Shown here piece by piece: positions 16,806 through 25,400 of a stretch of 64,000 nt of DNA; positions within the stretch are counted from its first letter, which is position 1; every line of letters starts with the position of its first letter. Position numbers and translations under genes: made by a program. Origin of the DNA: Eubacterium pyruvativorans (lineage in GTDB: Bacteria; Bacillota; Clostridia; Peptostreptococcales; Anaerovoracaceae); contig NZ_FNBF01000005.1 in assembly GCF_900102225.1 (NCBI RefSeq), forward strand, positions 1-64,000. The letters are read 5' to 3'. Under the pieces are notes generated by a model that saw only the letters and a program-made list of their open reading frames with translations, did not search any database and was not told the DNA's origin.

Positions 16806-17816
16806 ATGGCATCAAGGAAGAAACTGCTTGGCATCGACATAGGGAACTACAGCGTGAAAATTGCGGTGAATCAGGGAAACGGACCGGAAGAACTGATTCA
16901 GGCCCGGATCCCGGATGGTCTGATGAAGGAGGGCCGCATCATGTCAGGAGACGCAATGGGGGACTTTCTGAAGGAAGTTCTGCGGGAACACGGTGTCCGG
17001 ATCCGCAGTGTATTCCTGGGTGTGCCGAACAGCCGGTGCTTCGTCAGGAGAGTGCATCTGCCGCTGATGACGGTGGGTCAGCTTCGGGTGAATCTGCCCT
17101 ACGAATTTCATGACTATATCTCCCAGGATATGGACCGGTACATCTATGATTATGCGGTGATCGGAAAGACGGAGAACAGTATGGACCTGATTGCTGTGGC
17201 GGCGGAGAAACGTCTGGCAGAAGAAAGTACCCTAATGATGCGGCGGGCCGGTCTGAAGCTGGTGGGTCTGGCGCCGGATGTGGCAGGTTTCTCCCGGGTA
17301 CTCAGCGTTTTCGAGCAGGTCAACGGCATGGAGCCTCATCAGGCGGACTATGCCGTGCTGGATCTGGGGGACCGTTCCATCAAGATTCATTTCTTCAGCA
17401 GAGGAGTCTATGATGTTACCCGGAATATTGAGCCGGGTCTCCGGCGGCTGGTGGACGCTGCTGCGGAGCAGATGGGACTGGACCGCCACATCGCCCGGAT
17501 TCGGATGGAATCCGGTGCGCCGGAAGTGCTTCACAGTGAGGCAACGCAGTCTCAGTACACGGACATCGCCGTGGAGATCATGCGTGTAATGAATTTCTAC
17601 AGTTTCAGCAACCGGGAAAATAATCTGACCCGGCTGTACTACTGCGGCGGCGGAGCGCTGAACCGTCCTCTGGTGGAGGAGATCCGGAATACAGTGGAAC
17701 TGGAACTGGTTCCGTTCGCCTCTCTGCTCACCGGCGATCCGGAAATACAGGAATCCATCCAGATTGCCCCCCAGAGTTACGGCTTTACCATGGATCCGGA
17801 AGGAGGCGCACGGTAA
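16806..17816 (+). CDS. pilM: Type IV pilus assembly protein PilM
   Basis: PilM is an actin-like (FtsA-fold) cytoplasmic ATPase-family protein that binds the N-terminus of PilN and links the motor to the alignment complex. It has 336 residues. LLGIDIGNYSVKIAV is the phosphate-1 motif, AVLDLGDRSIKIHFF the second phosphate motif, and LYYCGGGALNRPL the adenosine motif. It overlaps pilN by the stop/start, and pilN in turn overlaps pilO, a typical PilMNO block. Confidence 0.92.
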   Translation: MASRKKLLGIDIGNYSVKIAVNQGNGPEELIQARIPDGLMKEGRIMSGDAMGDFLKEVLREHGVRIRSVFLGVPNSRCFVRRVHLPLMTVGQLRVNLPYEFHDYISQDMDRYIYDYAVIGKTENSMDLIAVAAEKRLAEESTLMMRRAGLKLVGLAPDVAGFSRVLSVFEQVNGMEPHQADYAVLDLGDRSIKIHFFSRGVYDVTRNIEPGLRRLVDAAAEQMGLDRHIARIRMESGAPEVLHSEATQSQYTDIAVEIMRVMNFYSFSNRENNLTRLYYCGGGALNRPLVEEIRNTVELELVPFASLLTGDPEIQESIQIAPQSYGFTMDPEGGAR

Positions 17817-18532
17817 TGGCGAGTTTACGAAGCATCCTGAATACACCCATCGGCGGGAGGAAGAGCCGGGATAGCGCCGGAAACAGAATGGGGCCGGAGA
17901 AACCGGAAGGCGAAAAAAAACGACGGTTTTCGTTCGGCAGTTCCGGTCGTTATCCGGAGAAAACAACCATTAATCTTCTGTACCGGGAACCGGATGAGAA
18001 CCGGAAATTCACACTGATCCTGTTCGGGGTCTTTCTGATATTCCTGATTCTGTTCACGAAATTTCTGGTGATAGATCAGCTGCAGCGGGTGAACCGGGCG
18101 GAGGCCCGGTATAACCAGCTGAAGAGTGACATCAGCCAGTTGAAAGAAGAGAACCAGGTGTATGAGAAAGTACAGAGGGAATACAGCCGGTACGGCAATG
18201 CGGCGCTGACCGAGAAGGAAGCAGAGTGGCAGGACCGAATGGATATGATGGATACTCTGTATCGGGTGGTGCCGGACACGACGGACATCGCCGGCATTTC
18301 CATTGAGGGAAACCGGGCGGAGCTGACGCTGGACCGGGTCCGGCTGAAGGAAGTATCCACCGTCGTCGCTTCTCTGGAAAATGACCCGATCGTCTCCTAT
18401 GTGTCGGTTTCAACGGCAGCGAAGAACGGCGGAGAAGCGGTGACAGCCACAGTGTCGGTGAACTTCAAGTCACCGGACGGGAGGGATACGGAAAACAGTG
18501 CAGAGAATGACAGTACGGGAGGCGGAGAATAA
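17816..18532 (+). CDS. pilN: Type IV pilus alignment protein PilN
   Basis: This bitopic membrane protein has 238 residues. A roughly 60-residue cytoplasmic N-terminus contains the PilM-binding-type motif INLLYREPDE (PilN: INLLPWR). It is followed by one membrane helix (FTLILFGVFLIFLILFTKFL), a coiled coil (LKSDISQLKEENQVYEKVQ) and a ferredoxin-like domain (TTDIAGISIEGNRAELTLD). The start overlaps the pilM stop. Confidence 0.85.
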   Translation: MASLRSILNTPIGGRKSRDSAGNRMGPEKPEGEKKRRFSFGSSGRYPEKTTINLLYREPDENRKFTLILFGVFLIFLILFTKFLVIDQLQRVNRAEARYNQLKSDISQLKEENQVYEKVQREYSRYGNAALTEKEAEWQDRMDMMDTLYRVVPDTTDIAGISIEGNRAELTLDRVRLKEVSTVVASLENDPIVSYVSVSTAAKNGGEAVTATVSVNFKSPDGRDTENSAENDSTGGGE

Positions 18533-19158
18533 TGAATTGGAATCGGGAACTGAACCGCAGAGAGAAAGTGGTGATTCTGGTACTGGCCATTCTCCTGCTG
18601 GTGCTGGTGTATTACCGGTTTGTGTATAGTTATGTGCAGTCCCGGCTGGCCCAGTATAATACTTCCGCACTGGAGTCCGAACTGCTGGTAGAGCAGGGAA
18701 GAGCGCAGCAGATCAGTTCGATGGAGGCGCAGATCCGTGCCGGAAAAGGTTCTTCGGAAGGGATTGTGGCGCCGTATAACAACCTGAAGCAGGAGATCCG
18801 GGAGCTGAACCGCATTTTCCGGGGCACAGAGAATTTCAATATGGACTTCAAACATGCTTATGCGGACGGTACGAATGTGCGCAGGAATATCAGTATCACG
18901 TTCACAGCAGGAAGCATGAACAGTGCCCGGTCTGTGATCAACGAACTCTACGGCTGCCGGTATAAATGTCTGATCCGCAATATTCAAGTCAGCCGGGGCG
19001 GAGGGACGTACGACTATGACTATCAGGCTTCCGGAGGCAGCACTTCCTCCGGCAGTGTCAGCGTCACTTTGGACGTTACCTTCTTCGAGACCACCTATGG
19101 AGCCTCCTCCACCAGCGGGTTGACAACCCTGTCGAATCAGCAGCAGGATCAGCAGTAA
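18532..19158 (+). CDS. pilO: Type IV pilus alignment protein PilO
   Basis: This 208-residue bitopic protein has a short basic N-terminus, one membrane helix (VVILVLAILLLVLVYYRFVY), a coiled coil and a C-terminal ferredoxin-like domain. It is the usual partner of PilN. The C-terminal tail is rich in Ser, Gly and Gln. The assignment rests on topology and the pilM-pilN-pilO context more than on strong sequence motifs. Confidence 0.8.
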   Translation: MNWNRELNRREKVVILVLAILLLVLVYYRFVYSYVQSRLAQYNTSALESELLVEQGRAQQISSMEAQIRAGKGSSEGIVAPYNNLKQEIRELNRIFRGTENFNMDFKHAYADGTNVRRNISITFTAGSMNSARSVINELYGCRYKCLIRNIQVSRGGGTYDYDYQASGGSTSSGSVSVTLDVTFFETTYGASSTSGLTTLSNQQQDQQ

Positions 19159-19224
19159 CCGGGACGGACCGCCCCGGCTTCGGACGAAATATGGATGATA
19201 TTCGGACGATAAGAGTTGAGGAAA

Positions 19225-22200
19225 ATGAGTAAGTACGAGAACGAAAAACAAAACAGAATGATATTCCGGGGAAACCGCAGGAAAGGCGGCTTCACGATGG
19301 CGGAACTTCTGATGACGGTGGCGATCATTCTGATCCTGTCGTCCCTCGTTTTCGTGGGTATTCTCCAGATCGTCAATCATATGAAGATGATGGAGATGAA
19401 TCAGACGGCGAAACAGATTTTCATCGCCGCTCAGAATCATCTGACGCAGGTCAAGGCAGGGGGAAAACTGGAAATTGAACTGGCAGAAGCAGAGGATTCC
19501 TCCGATCCGGAGGCAGCTGCTGCGAAAAGCTGGTTCGGTCAGGAAGTGACCAATATCCGGCTCTCCGACGGGAAGCAGACCTCTGCAGGAGAGGGAACCG
19601 GGGCGTCCGCAGAAACAACCGTTGAGAAGCAGTACTACGCCGTGGATCAGACCGGTCTGTCCGGCGGAGCGGGAAAAGGTTCCGGCATTCTGTCCGGTAT
19701 GCTGCCTTTCGGTTCCATTGACGAAACCGTGCGAAAAGGCGGCAGCTGGATCATTCAGTACGAGGCTTCCACCGGCACGGTGCAGGGCGTGTTCTACACT
19801 GACGGTTCCCACGGCCTGTTCGGGAAGAGCAGTGCGAAGCTGACTGTGACAAACGACCAGGAGAGCCTGCAGAGTGCGGTGCGTAACGGGGCTTCGGACA
19901 ATTACGGAGAAGCGGTCCGTATGCGCTATGTCCCGAAACAGACCGGTAATTCCGACCGAGTGATTGTGGGATATTACGGCGGGGCAGAAGCAAAGAAACT
20001 GGTTCTGAAAAAGATCAAGGCCCCGGTGGTGGAGATTGATAACAAGAACTATCTGAAAGTAAATGTGTACGATCCGAATTCCTCGACATTGAAGGATCCG
20101 AAGGTGAAACTGGTCGTGAAAGTGCATGGGGAAACCAGCAACAAAACAGTCTCCATCGCCCTGAATACAGATCAGAAAAGCGAAACGGGGGATTCCATCG
20201 ACCGGGATCAGGTGCTCCGCTATGTCTCTTCGTCGAACCGTTCCGAGCAGATTGTGGACCGGAACGGAAAGACGGCGGATGGTGAGACAGTTGAGAAAAT
20301 CACCGGAGACCATCTGGTTTACACCCTTGTGTTTGACGATATCACAAAGAAAAACGGACATTTCGCACAGATTTTCGGGAAGAAGGGGTTTCTGCCCGGG
20401 GAAGACATTGCCGTTACGGTGTCCGCCCAGGGAGAGAATACCGAGCTGCAGGAGAGTCTGCCGAAAACCGGAAACAGCCTGTTCGAGTCAGTCGGAAATA
20501 TTGATTCCGGGAAAGATTCCGGCGCTTCCGATACGTCCGGTATTTCCATGATACCTTCTCAGGCAAATATCTCCAATACCCGCAACCTGGAAAATCTGGA
20601 TCCGAATGTGTCCGGATTGCCGCAGAATAGAAAGGAAGTACAGGAATACCTGAATCAGGGGTCGGGAGACAGCCGGAATCCTGCAGAGAACAGTCCGGTG
20701 CGCCTGATCCGGAAAGCGGTGCAGACTGCGGATATTGCCTGGAAGTATGACGAACAGACCGATCAGACGGAGCATACAAATCAGATACAGACTGCATCCC
20801 GGGAAACCGATCCCCAGGTGTTCGGCAGCACGCTGGGCGCCAGAGGATTCGTGAACGAAGTACGTGGTCTCCGCGAAGCAGAGGGAAGGTTTCAGAATGG
20901 GATCCCGACCGAAAGCAGTTACTCCCTTTCGGATGAAGAGAATAAGATTGTGATTACGCGGGTAAGGAGCAGTGAGGACGATAATAAGCCCCAGGAAGAT
21001 TCTTACTACAGTATCCGGAATGACCAGCTGCGGGAATATGACGGGGGAAACTGTATCATTGCCAATATGGTGATCCGGGGTGTGGCAAATGCGGAAACGA
21101 CTTACAACGGGAGGATTGTGAAAAGCGAAGCGGAAGCAGGACTCTTCCGGGGATTGTACCGTAAAATTTCCGTCCACGACCTGATTCTGAAGAATTTTCA
21201 TGTTAAGGCAACGGACGGCGATGCCGGAACCCTGGCAGGGACGATATCCTCCTCTGAGGAAGTTACGATCGACCATGTGGTTTCCTATGGGACGGAAGGG
21301 AAAGTGTCTGCTGAAGGGCACGAAGTAACTGTGAATAGGAATGCCGGAGAAGTGTATTACCCGGTAGGCGGCGGTCTGATCGGCAGTTGGAAAGGAAAAG
21401 GAACGGTCTCCAACTGCGCCGCTTCGGTTTCGGTAGCGGGAGTTGTCTCCGGCGGCCTGATCGGTGATGTGGAGGATCAGAACGGGAGTATCGAGATCCG
21501 GAACAGCTACTCCGGGGGGATGATTGACAAAGATAAACAGAAGTATTCGACGGACCCCTTCAATGTAACGTCTAAAAGTAACGGAAGAGGTTTGAATGGA
21601 TATTATTATGCCGGTGGATTACTGGGATACGTGTCCTTCCAGGACGGAAATTCCGTTATTCAGGACTGCTATTCCACCTGTTCGGTGGGGGGAGCGTCAG
21701 ACGAAAAAAATGTCTGGAAGGAGAGTTTCGTACGAGGCGGTTTGATCGGGTATTTGACAACCAAAGGAGCGAACGGGATCAAATATTCAATAGTAAATTC
21801 CTATGCAGGGGGATATGTCGCTCCTGCAGAAAACAACGATAAAGCAGGTGCTTTCCTTGGGTCCATTAATGGATGGATCGTTGTGCTAAGTGGAAATATG
21901 TATCTGCCGGATATAAACGGGGTTATGCCGGCAATTGGCGGAAGCATCGGTTTTTCTCTTGGCGACTTTGTTGAGAAAGCCGTTCCGAACCCCATGCAGA
22001 CGAGATCGGTAAAGACAGTATATTATAATCAGAGAAGGACAACATATCCATTCCGCACGGTGACCGATGCGGGAGAAAGGGCTGCCAAACTGGAACGAAA
22101 TGCAGTGGGACAGGGCCTTTCGGAAACGACCAGTGCGGGAGTTCATTTCGGCGACTGGGTGAAGCCGAAAAAGTTAGCTTCAAGATATTACCTGGCTTAC

Positions 22201-22797
22201 CGGGAGGGGAATCGCTGGTTTGTCTATGACCCGACGAAACAAAAGGCGGTTGATCTGGGATCTGCGAAGAAGCTGGAGAACGATAAGTACATTGATAATA
22301 GTACGCCGAAGTATGGAGTGCTGGTTCCGCAAGGAGAAGACCCGGTACTTTACATCTGGAACGGCAGCTGGCAGAGTCAGAATTACAGCGGATGGACTCT
22401 TGGAAAACTGAAGGATGAAAGGGATCAGGATGCCATTGAAATCGCCGGCCAAGAATATGATTACTTTGATTTCGACATCGATCAGGAATCCGGAACCGGA
22501 CTCATTGTAGCGGATGGAAATGGAAAAAACGCTGTAAACGTGGAGACCGGTTTCGCCAGGGCATTCTGGAAGTATGCTTACGGAAAAGGAAGATATGAAA
22601 ACCAGCTCATGCTGGGATCTGATCGGAATGACCCGATTATCATCCGCACGGCGAAACAACTGAAACGTATCACTGATTACCCTGATGATTACCCTGGCCG
22701 GTATTACCTGCAGACGGCCCCGATCGATCTCGGTGTTGTAAGAAAAGCATTGTCGCAAGCCGGAAATGATGTGAAATACAGCAGCAAAGTCGGATAG
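19225..22797 (+). CDS. Giant prepilin-type adhesin with GLUG-like repeats
   Basis: This 1,190-residue protein begins with a perfect prepilin signal: RRKGG, then FTMAELLMTVAIILILSSLVF (F+1, E+5). After a pilin-like N-terminal region come a Ser/Asp/Gln-rich stretch and, from about residue 700, repeats of the GLUG type (GGLIGDVED...IRNSYSGG; GGLLGYVSF...IQDCYSTC; GGLIGYLTT...IVNSYAGGY), seen in bacterial surface adhesins. There is no LPXTG sorting signal, so it is probably attached through pilus assembly, perhaps as a tip adhesin. The end IRTAKQLKRI...YYLQTAPIDLG looks like the start of another repeat unit, so the gene may be truncated. Base composition falls in the last kilobase. Confidence 0.8.
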   Translation: MSKYENEKQNRMIFRGNRRKGGFTMAELLMTVAIILILSSLVFVGILQIVNHMKMMEMNQTAKQIFIAAQNHLTQVKAGGKLEIELAEAEDSSDPEAAAAKSWFGQEVTNIRLSDGKQTSAGEGTGASAETTVEKQYYAVDQTGLSGGAGKGSGILSGMLPFGSIDETVRKGGSWIIQYEASTGTVQGVFYTDGSHGLFGKSSAKLTVTNDQESLQSAVRNGASDNYGEAVRMRYVPKQTGNSDRVIVGYYGGAEAKKLVLKKIKAPVVEIDNKNYLKVNVYDPNSSTLKDPKVKLVVKVHGETSNKTVSIALNTDQKSETGDSIDRDQVLRYVSSSNRSEQIVDRNGKTADGETVEKITGDHLVYTLVFDDITKKNGHFAQIFGKKGFLPGEDIAVTVSAQGENTELQESLPKTGNSLFESVGNIDSGKDSGASDTSGISMIPSQANISNTRNLENLDPNVSGLPQNRKEVQEYLNQGSGDSRNPAENSPVRLIRKAVQTADIAWKYDEQTDQTEHTNQIQTASRETDPQVFGSTLGARGFVNEVRGLREAEGRFQNGIPTESSYSLSDEENKIVITRVRSSEDDNKPQEDSYYSIRNDQLREYDGGNCIIANMVIRGVANAETTYNGRIVKSEAEAGLFRGLYRKISVHDLILKNFHVKATDGDAGTLAGTISSSEEVTIDHVVSYGTEGKVSAEGHEVTVNRNAGEVYYPVGGGLIGSWKGKGTVSNCAASVSVAGVVSGGLIGDVEDQNGSIEIRNSYSGGMIDKDKQKYSTDPFNVTSKSNGRGLNGYYYAGGLLGYVSFQDGNSVIQDCYSTCSVGGASDEKNVWKESFVRGGLIGYLTTKGANGIKYSIVNSYAGGYVAPAENNDKAGAFLGSINGWIVVLSGNMYLPDINGVMPAIGGSIGFSLGDFVEKAVPNPMQTRSVKTVYYNQRRTTYPFRTVTDAGERAAKLERNAVGQGLSETTSAGVHFGDWVKPKKLASRYYLAYREGNRWFVYDPTKQKAVDLGSAKKLENDKYIDNSTPKYGVLVPQGEDPVLYIWNGSWQSQNYSGWTLGKLKDERDQDAIEIAGQEYDYFDFDIDQESGTGLIVADGNGKNAVNVETGFARAFWKYAYGKGRYENQLMLGSDRNDPIIIRTAKQLKRITDYPDDYPGRYYLQTAPIDLGVVRKALSQAGNDVKYSSKVG

Positions 22798-22912
22798 AAA
22801 GAAAAATATGATGAATGTGAAATCCGCAGCGTGGCATTGACGTGAGATAAGTGTTGCTAAACTGTGCGGATGTGCGGCAGGAGCGTGATCGACTGACGGA
22901 TGTAGGGTGGAC

Positions 22913-22948
22913 AGGTGCGAAAATCCGTTTTCTGCGTATTTCGCACCT
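22913..22948. repeat. GGTGCG palindrome, copy 1
   Basis: AGGTGCGAAA at the left pairs with TTTCGCACCT at the right across a short loop. It is followed by GTTTT and could also act as a terminator of the pilus operon. Confidence 0.7.
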
Positions 22949-22996
22949 GTTTTCTGTGGATTTGGCCGGAAAGCAAGGGCGACACGATTCAGAGGG

Positions 22997-23028
22997 GTGC
23001 GGATCTGCGAAAACCCTCATTTTCGCAC
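22997..23028. repeat. GGTGCG palindrome, copy 2 (degenerate)
   Basis: GTGCGGAT at the left and ATTTTCGCAC at the right form an imperfect inverted repeat of the same family. Confidence 0.55.
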
Positions 23029-23215
23029 TGGGCTAACTGTATGGAAAATTTTTATATCGTAATTATTTAGGTCAGCATACACATCTCGTATCTAATTGCC
23101 GGCTTTTCAGCCTGTTCTCTTGTGCTGCCATAATTGTTCCCGGAATGTTCGATCGGCAGCCGGGATATTTTTTGTCCAATTCACCTAAAATGTGTACAAT
23201 CAGTTCGCCGGACGA

Positions 23216-23250
23216 GGTGCGGAAATCCTGTTTTTTACTGGTATCGCACC
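23216..23250. repeat. GGTGCG palindrome, copy 3
   Basis: The left arm is GGTGCGGAAATCC and the right arm ATCGCACC. The left arm can also pair with GGATTCGCACC at 23291-23301, giving nested alternatives. Confidence 0.6.
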
Positions 23251-23318
23251 CCCGGAAGGGGCAGAAATATATTAATCAGGTTTTTCTTTCGGATTCGCAC
23301 CCGGAATACTGTGTTTCT

Positions 23319-23353
23319 GGTGCGGTAAGGGCACATTTGGGCAATGTCGCACC
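23319..23353. repeat. GGTGCG palindrome, copy 4
   Basis: Left arm GGTGCGGT and right arm TGTCGCACC enclose a loop containing CATTTG, similar to the AATTTG loops of copies 7 and 8. Confidence 0.6.
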
Positions 23354-23485
23354 CTATCCATACAGTATACAAGTGATCCCCGTGTGATCTGCCCGTCCGG
23401 CTCCATGAGCGGCTTTGATCGTATACAATCCGCCCCGCACAGTTCTCCCACACACGAAAAAAGCCGCAGCGATTCGGGGGCAGCC

Positions 23486-24526
23486 TCATTCCGCCGCCAG
23501 TTCCGGTGCGATTCGTTTCAGGAAGGCGATCAGGAAGGCATTGATCTCCAGGTAGTTGACAGCTCTTCCCTGCTTCAGCACCAGGTAGCCGCTCTGGAAG
23601 GCAGGATAGGAGGCCAGATCGGATTGCTCAGTGAAGGCGGCGTCGGACGGAAAGCCCAGAAGGGACGATGCATCCAGAACCAGCGCAGACCGGCCGATCC
23701 GGCGGGCCGGGAATTCGAATTCGCAGGTGCTGGTCACGGAAGAGGCCTGCACGAGCACTGGAAGGGATTCTGTGGGGAATGCGATATAATCCCGCAGGGG
23801 GCCCAGTCTTCCGGTGCGGGCGGACGCGTGCAGGCTGTCCTTTGTCACTCGAATCTCTGTGAGGATCAGTCCCGCCGCCGGAAAGCCGGTCCGGAACATG
23901 GCCCGGTGCAGGTCGCAGTTCAGGAGCACAGGCAGGATTCGGCGAAGCTGGATGATGTCATCGTGGTTGTGCAGCAGGATGCGCTGTTCCAGAGCAGGGC
24001 TGTGGGTGTCCAGGTATTCCAGGAAGAGCCGGACGCTTTCGCCGCCGTCTATTTCGTCATAGCGGCTGTCGGCCACACCCATATAGTACTCGATGTTTTT
24101 CTGGCGAAGGGAGCCCAGGACTTCCTTCAGAGGAGAATCGTTCCGGATGATCGGGTATAGGTCCAGATTGTACAGTCCCAGGAGATCCTCCCGGCCGGGG
24201 ATGTCCAACCGTTTCATGCGGGTCTCCAGGAAGGGAAGGTCGAACCTCCTGCCGTTGTAGGTGAGGACGCAGTCCGCCTCCTGGAGCTTCTCCAGGGTCC
24301 GCAGGATCAGATCCTCTTCTTCTCTCGGGTTTTCCATGAAATACTGGATGGCGTTGAAATGGCCCTGTTCCGGCTCCAGAATTCCGGAGAGAATCAGGCT
24401 GCTGCGCCGCGGATCCAGACCGGTGGTTTCGATGTCGAAGACAAATATCTTCAAATCGCCGAAGTAGAGATCGAAGGCGCGGCTGTGAAAATCGTCCAGA
24501 TAGAGTTCGTCGGTAATCTGTTTCAT
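23486..24526 (-). CDS. YprB-like RNase H-fold exonuclease
   Basis: This 346-residue cytosolic protein has a DEDDh-type exonuclease fold of the YprB family. IFVFDIETTGLDPRRSSLILSG carries the first D-x-E motif, CVLTYNGRRFDLPFLETRM the second (N-G-x-x-F-D), and a late HNHDDIIQLRRI the H-x-x-x-D motif. The family is related to the epsilon proofreading fold; its substrate is not settled. The start is ATG 24526; a longer frame would enter a leader with two hairpins. It converges with the pilus operon. Confidence 0.75.
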   Translation of the reverse strand: MKQITDELYLDDFHSRAFDLYFGDLKIFVFDIETTGLDPRRSSLILSGILEPEQGHFNAIQYFMENPREEEDLILRTLEKLQEADCVLTYNGRRFDLPFLETRMKRLDIPGREDLLGLYNLDLYPIIRNDSPLKEVLGSLRQKNIEYYMGVADSRYDEIDGGESVRLFLEYLDTHSPALEQRILLHNHDDIIQLRRILPVLLNCDLHRAMFRTGFPAAGLILTEIRVTKDSLHASARTGRLGPLRDYIAFPTESLPVLVQASSVTSTCEFEFPARRIGRSALVLDASSLLGFPSDAAFTEQSDLASYPAFQSGYLVLKQGRAVNYLEINAFLIAFLKRIAPELAAE

Positions 24527-24539
24527 AGGAATGCTTTCT

Positions 24540-24625
24540 GAAAGATGGTCTTTCCTTCCGGCGCCAAACAGCCGGAAGAGCAGATAACAAAATAGACTGC
24601 ACAGGCTGCAGTCTACTTTGTTCAA
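24540..24625 (-). promoter_or_regulatory. Two-hairpin leader of the exonuclease gene
   Basis: On the minus strand a 13-bp stem with one G-T pair (AAAGTAGACTGCA with TGCAGTCTATTTT) ends in TTTTGTTAT and resembles a terminator. A second stem (CTTCCGGC with GCCGGAAG) follows close to the start codon. Together they could act as an attenuator, with readthrough needed to express the gene. Confidence 0.45.
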
Positions 24626-24666
24626 AAGGGGTATTGGGATTAGAGATTAATGAGGCTATCAGGGGG

Positions 24667-24709
24667 ATAACCTCACGGTTATTATATAATGCTACCTCTG
24701 AAAAATCAA
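24667..24709 (-). promoter_or_regulatory. Promoter with palindrome at the start site
   Basis: On the minus strand -35 TTGATT (24709-24704) is 17 bp from -10 TATAAT (24686-24681). The inverted repeat ATAACC-TCAC-GGTTAT (24667-24682) overlaps the -10 and the start site and is a candidate operator. Confidence 0.6.
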
Positions 24710-24830
24710 TAAAATTTATGAAAATCCGGGGCGCCGGAAGACCGGAAAATTCCGTTTTTTTCCGGGGAATAATAAATGGGAAATGTAAACCGGTTATGCT
24801 ATAATCATACTGATACGATGGGAGGTTCTG

Positions 24831-25400
24831 ATGACGTACCGAGAGAAAAAATTGGATTCGACCTATTCTTTCCGGGGGCATATCGTGAATGTCCGGGTGG
24901 ATCATGTGGAAGCCGTGGGGGGAAGGACGGCGGTTCGGGAAGTTGCGGAACACGCAGACGGCGTAGTGATGGCAGCGCTGCTGGATGACGGAAGAATTCT
25001 GCTGGAGCGGCAGTTCCGTTATGCTGTGGGGAAAGAAGTGCTGGAGGTGCCGGCCGGGAAGATGGATCCCGGGGAGGAACCGGTAGGTTCCGCCCTGCGG
25101 GAACTGCGGGAGGAGACCGGGTACCGGGCCGGGAAGATCCGGGAACTGACTTCCGCCTATTCCTCTGTGGGTTTCTGCACTGAGAAACTGCACATTTTTC
25201 TCTGTACGGACCTCACGCAGGGGGAACGGGATCTGGATGAGACGGAAGATATCGAGATTATTCCGTACCCGCTGGAGGAAGCGTGGAACATGGCCATGAC
25301 GGGTGAGATTGAAGATGCGAAGACCCAGATTGCAGTACTGATGACCATGGAACTGGTCAGAAGCGGAAAACTGGATGAATATATGGAGAAGAGTGAATGA
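24831..25400 (+). CDS. nudF: ADP-ribose pyrophosphatase (Nudix hydrolase)
   Basis: This 189-residue Nudix enzyme of the ADP-ribose pyrophosphatase group hydrolyses ADP-ribose to AMP and ribose 5-phosphate. The Nudix box is complete: GKMDPGEEPVGSALRELREETGY (G-x5-E-x7-RELREETGY) at about residues 82-104. The N-terminal swap segment and VAEHADGVVMAALLDDGRILLERQFRY are typical of NudF. ATG 24831 follows GGGAGG, and a TATAAT at 24800-24805 is a likely -10. Its stop overlaps the start of xerD, as in other Firmicutes. Confidence 0.93.
   Translation: MTYREKKLDSTYSFRGHIVNVRVDHVEAVGGRTAVREVAEHADGVVMAALLDDGRILLERQFRYAVGKEVLEVPAGKMDPGEEPVGSALRELREETGYRAGKIRELTSAYSSVGFCTEKLHIFLCTDLTQGERDLDETEDIEIIPYPLEEAWNMAMTGEIEDAKTQIAVLMTMELVRSGKLDEYMEKSE

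Larger units (their letters stand above)
22798..23485. other. Convergent intergenic region with palindromic repeats
   Basis: This 688-bp gap between the pilus operon and the minus-strand exonuclease gene has no convincing gene. It contains four GGTGCG-type inverted repeats (22913-23353) and an additional unpaired right arm at 23294-23304. No other operon terminator is apparent, so one of these hairpins may end the pilus transcript. Confidence 0.7.
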
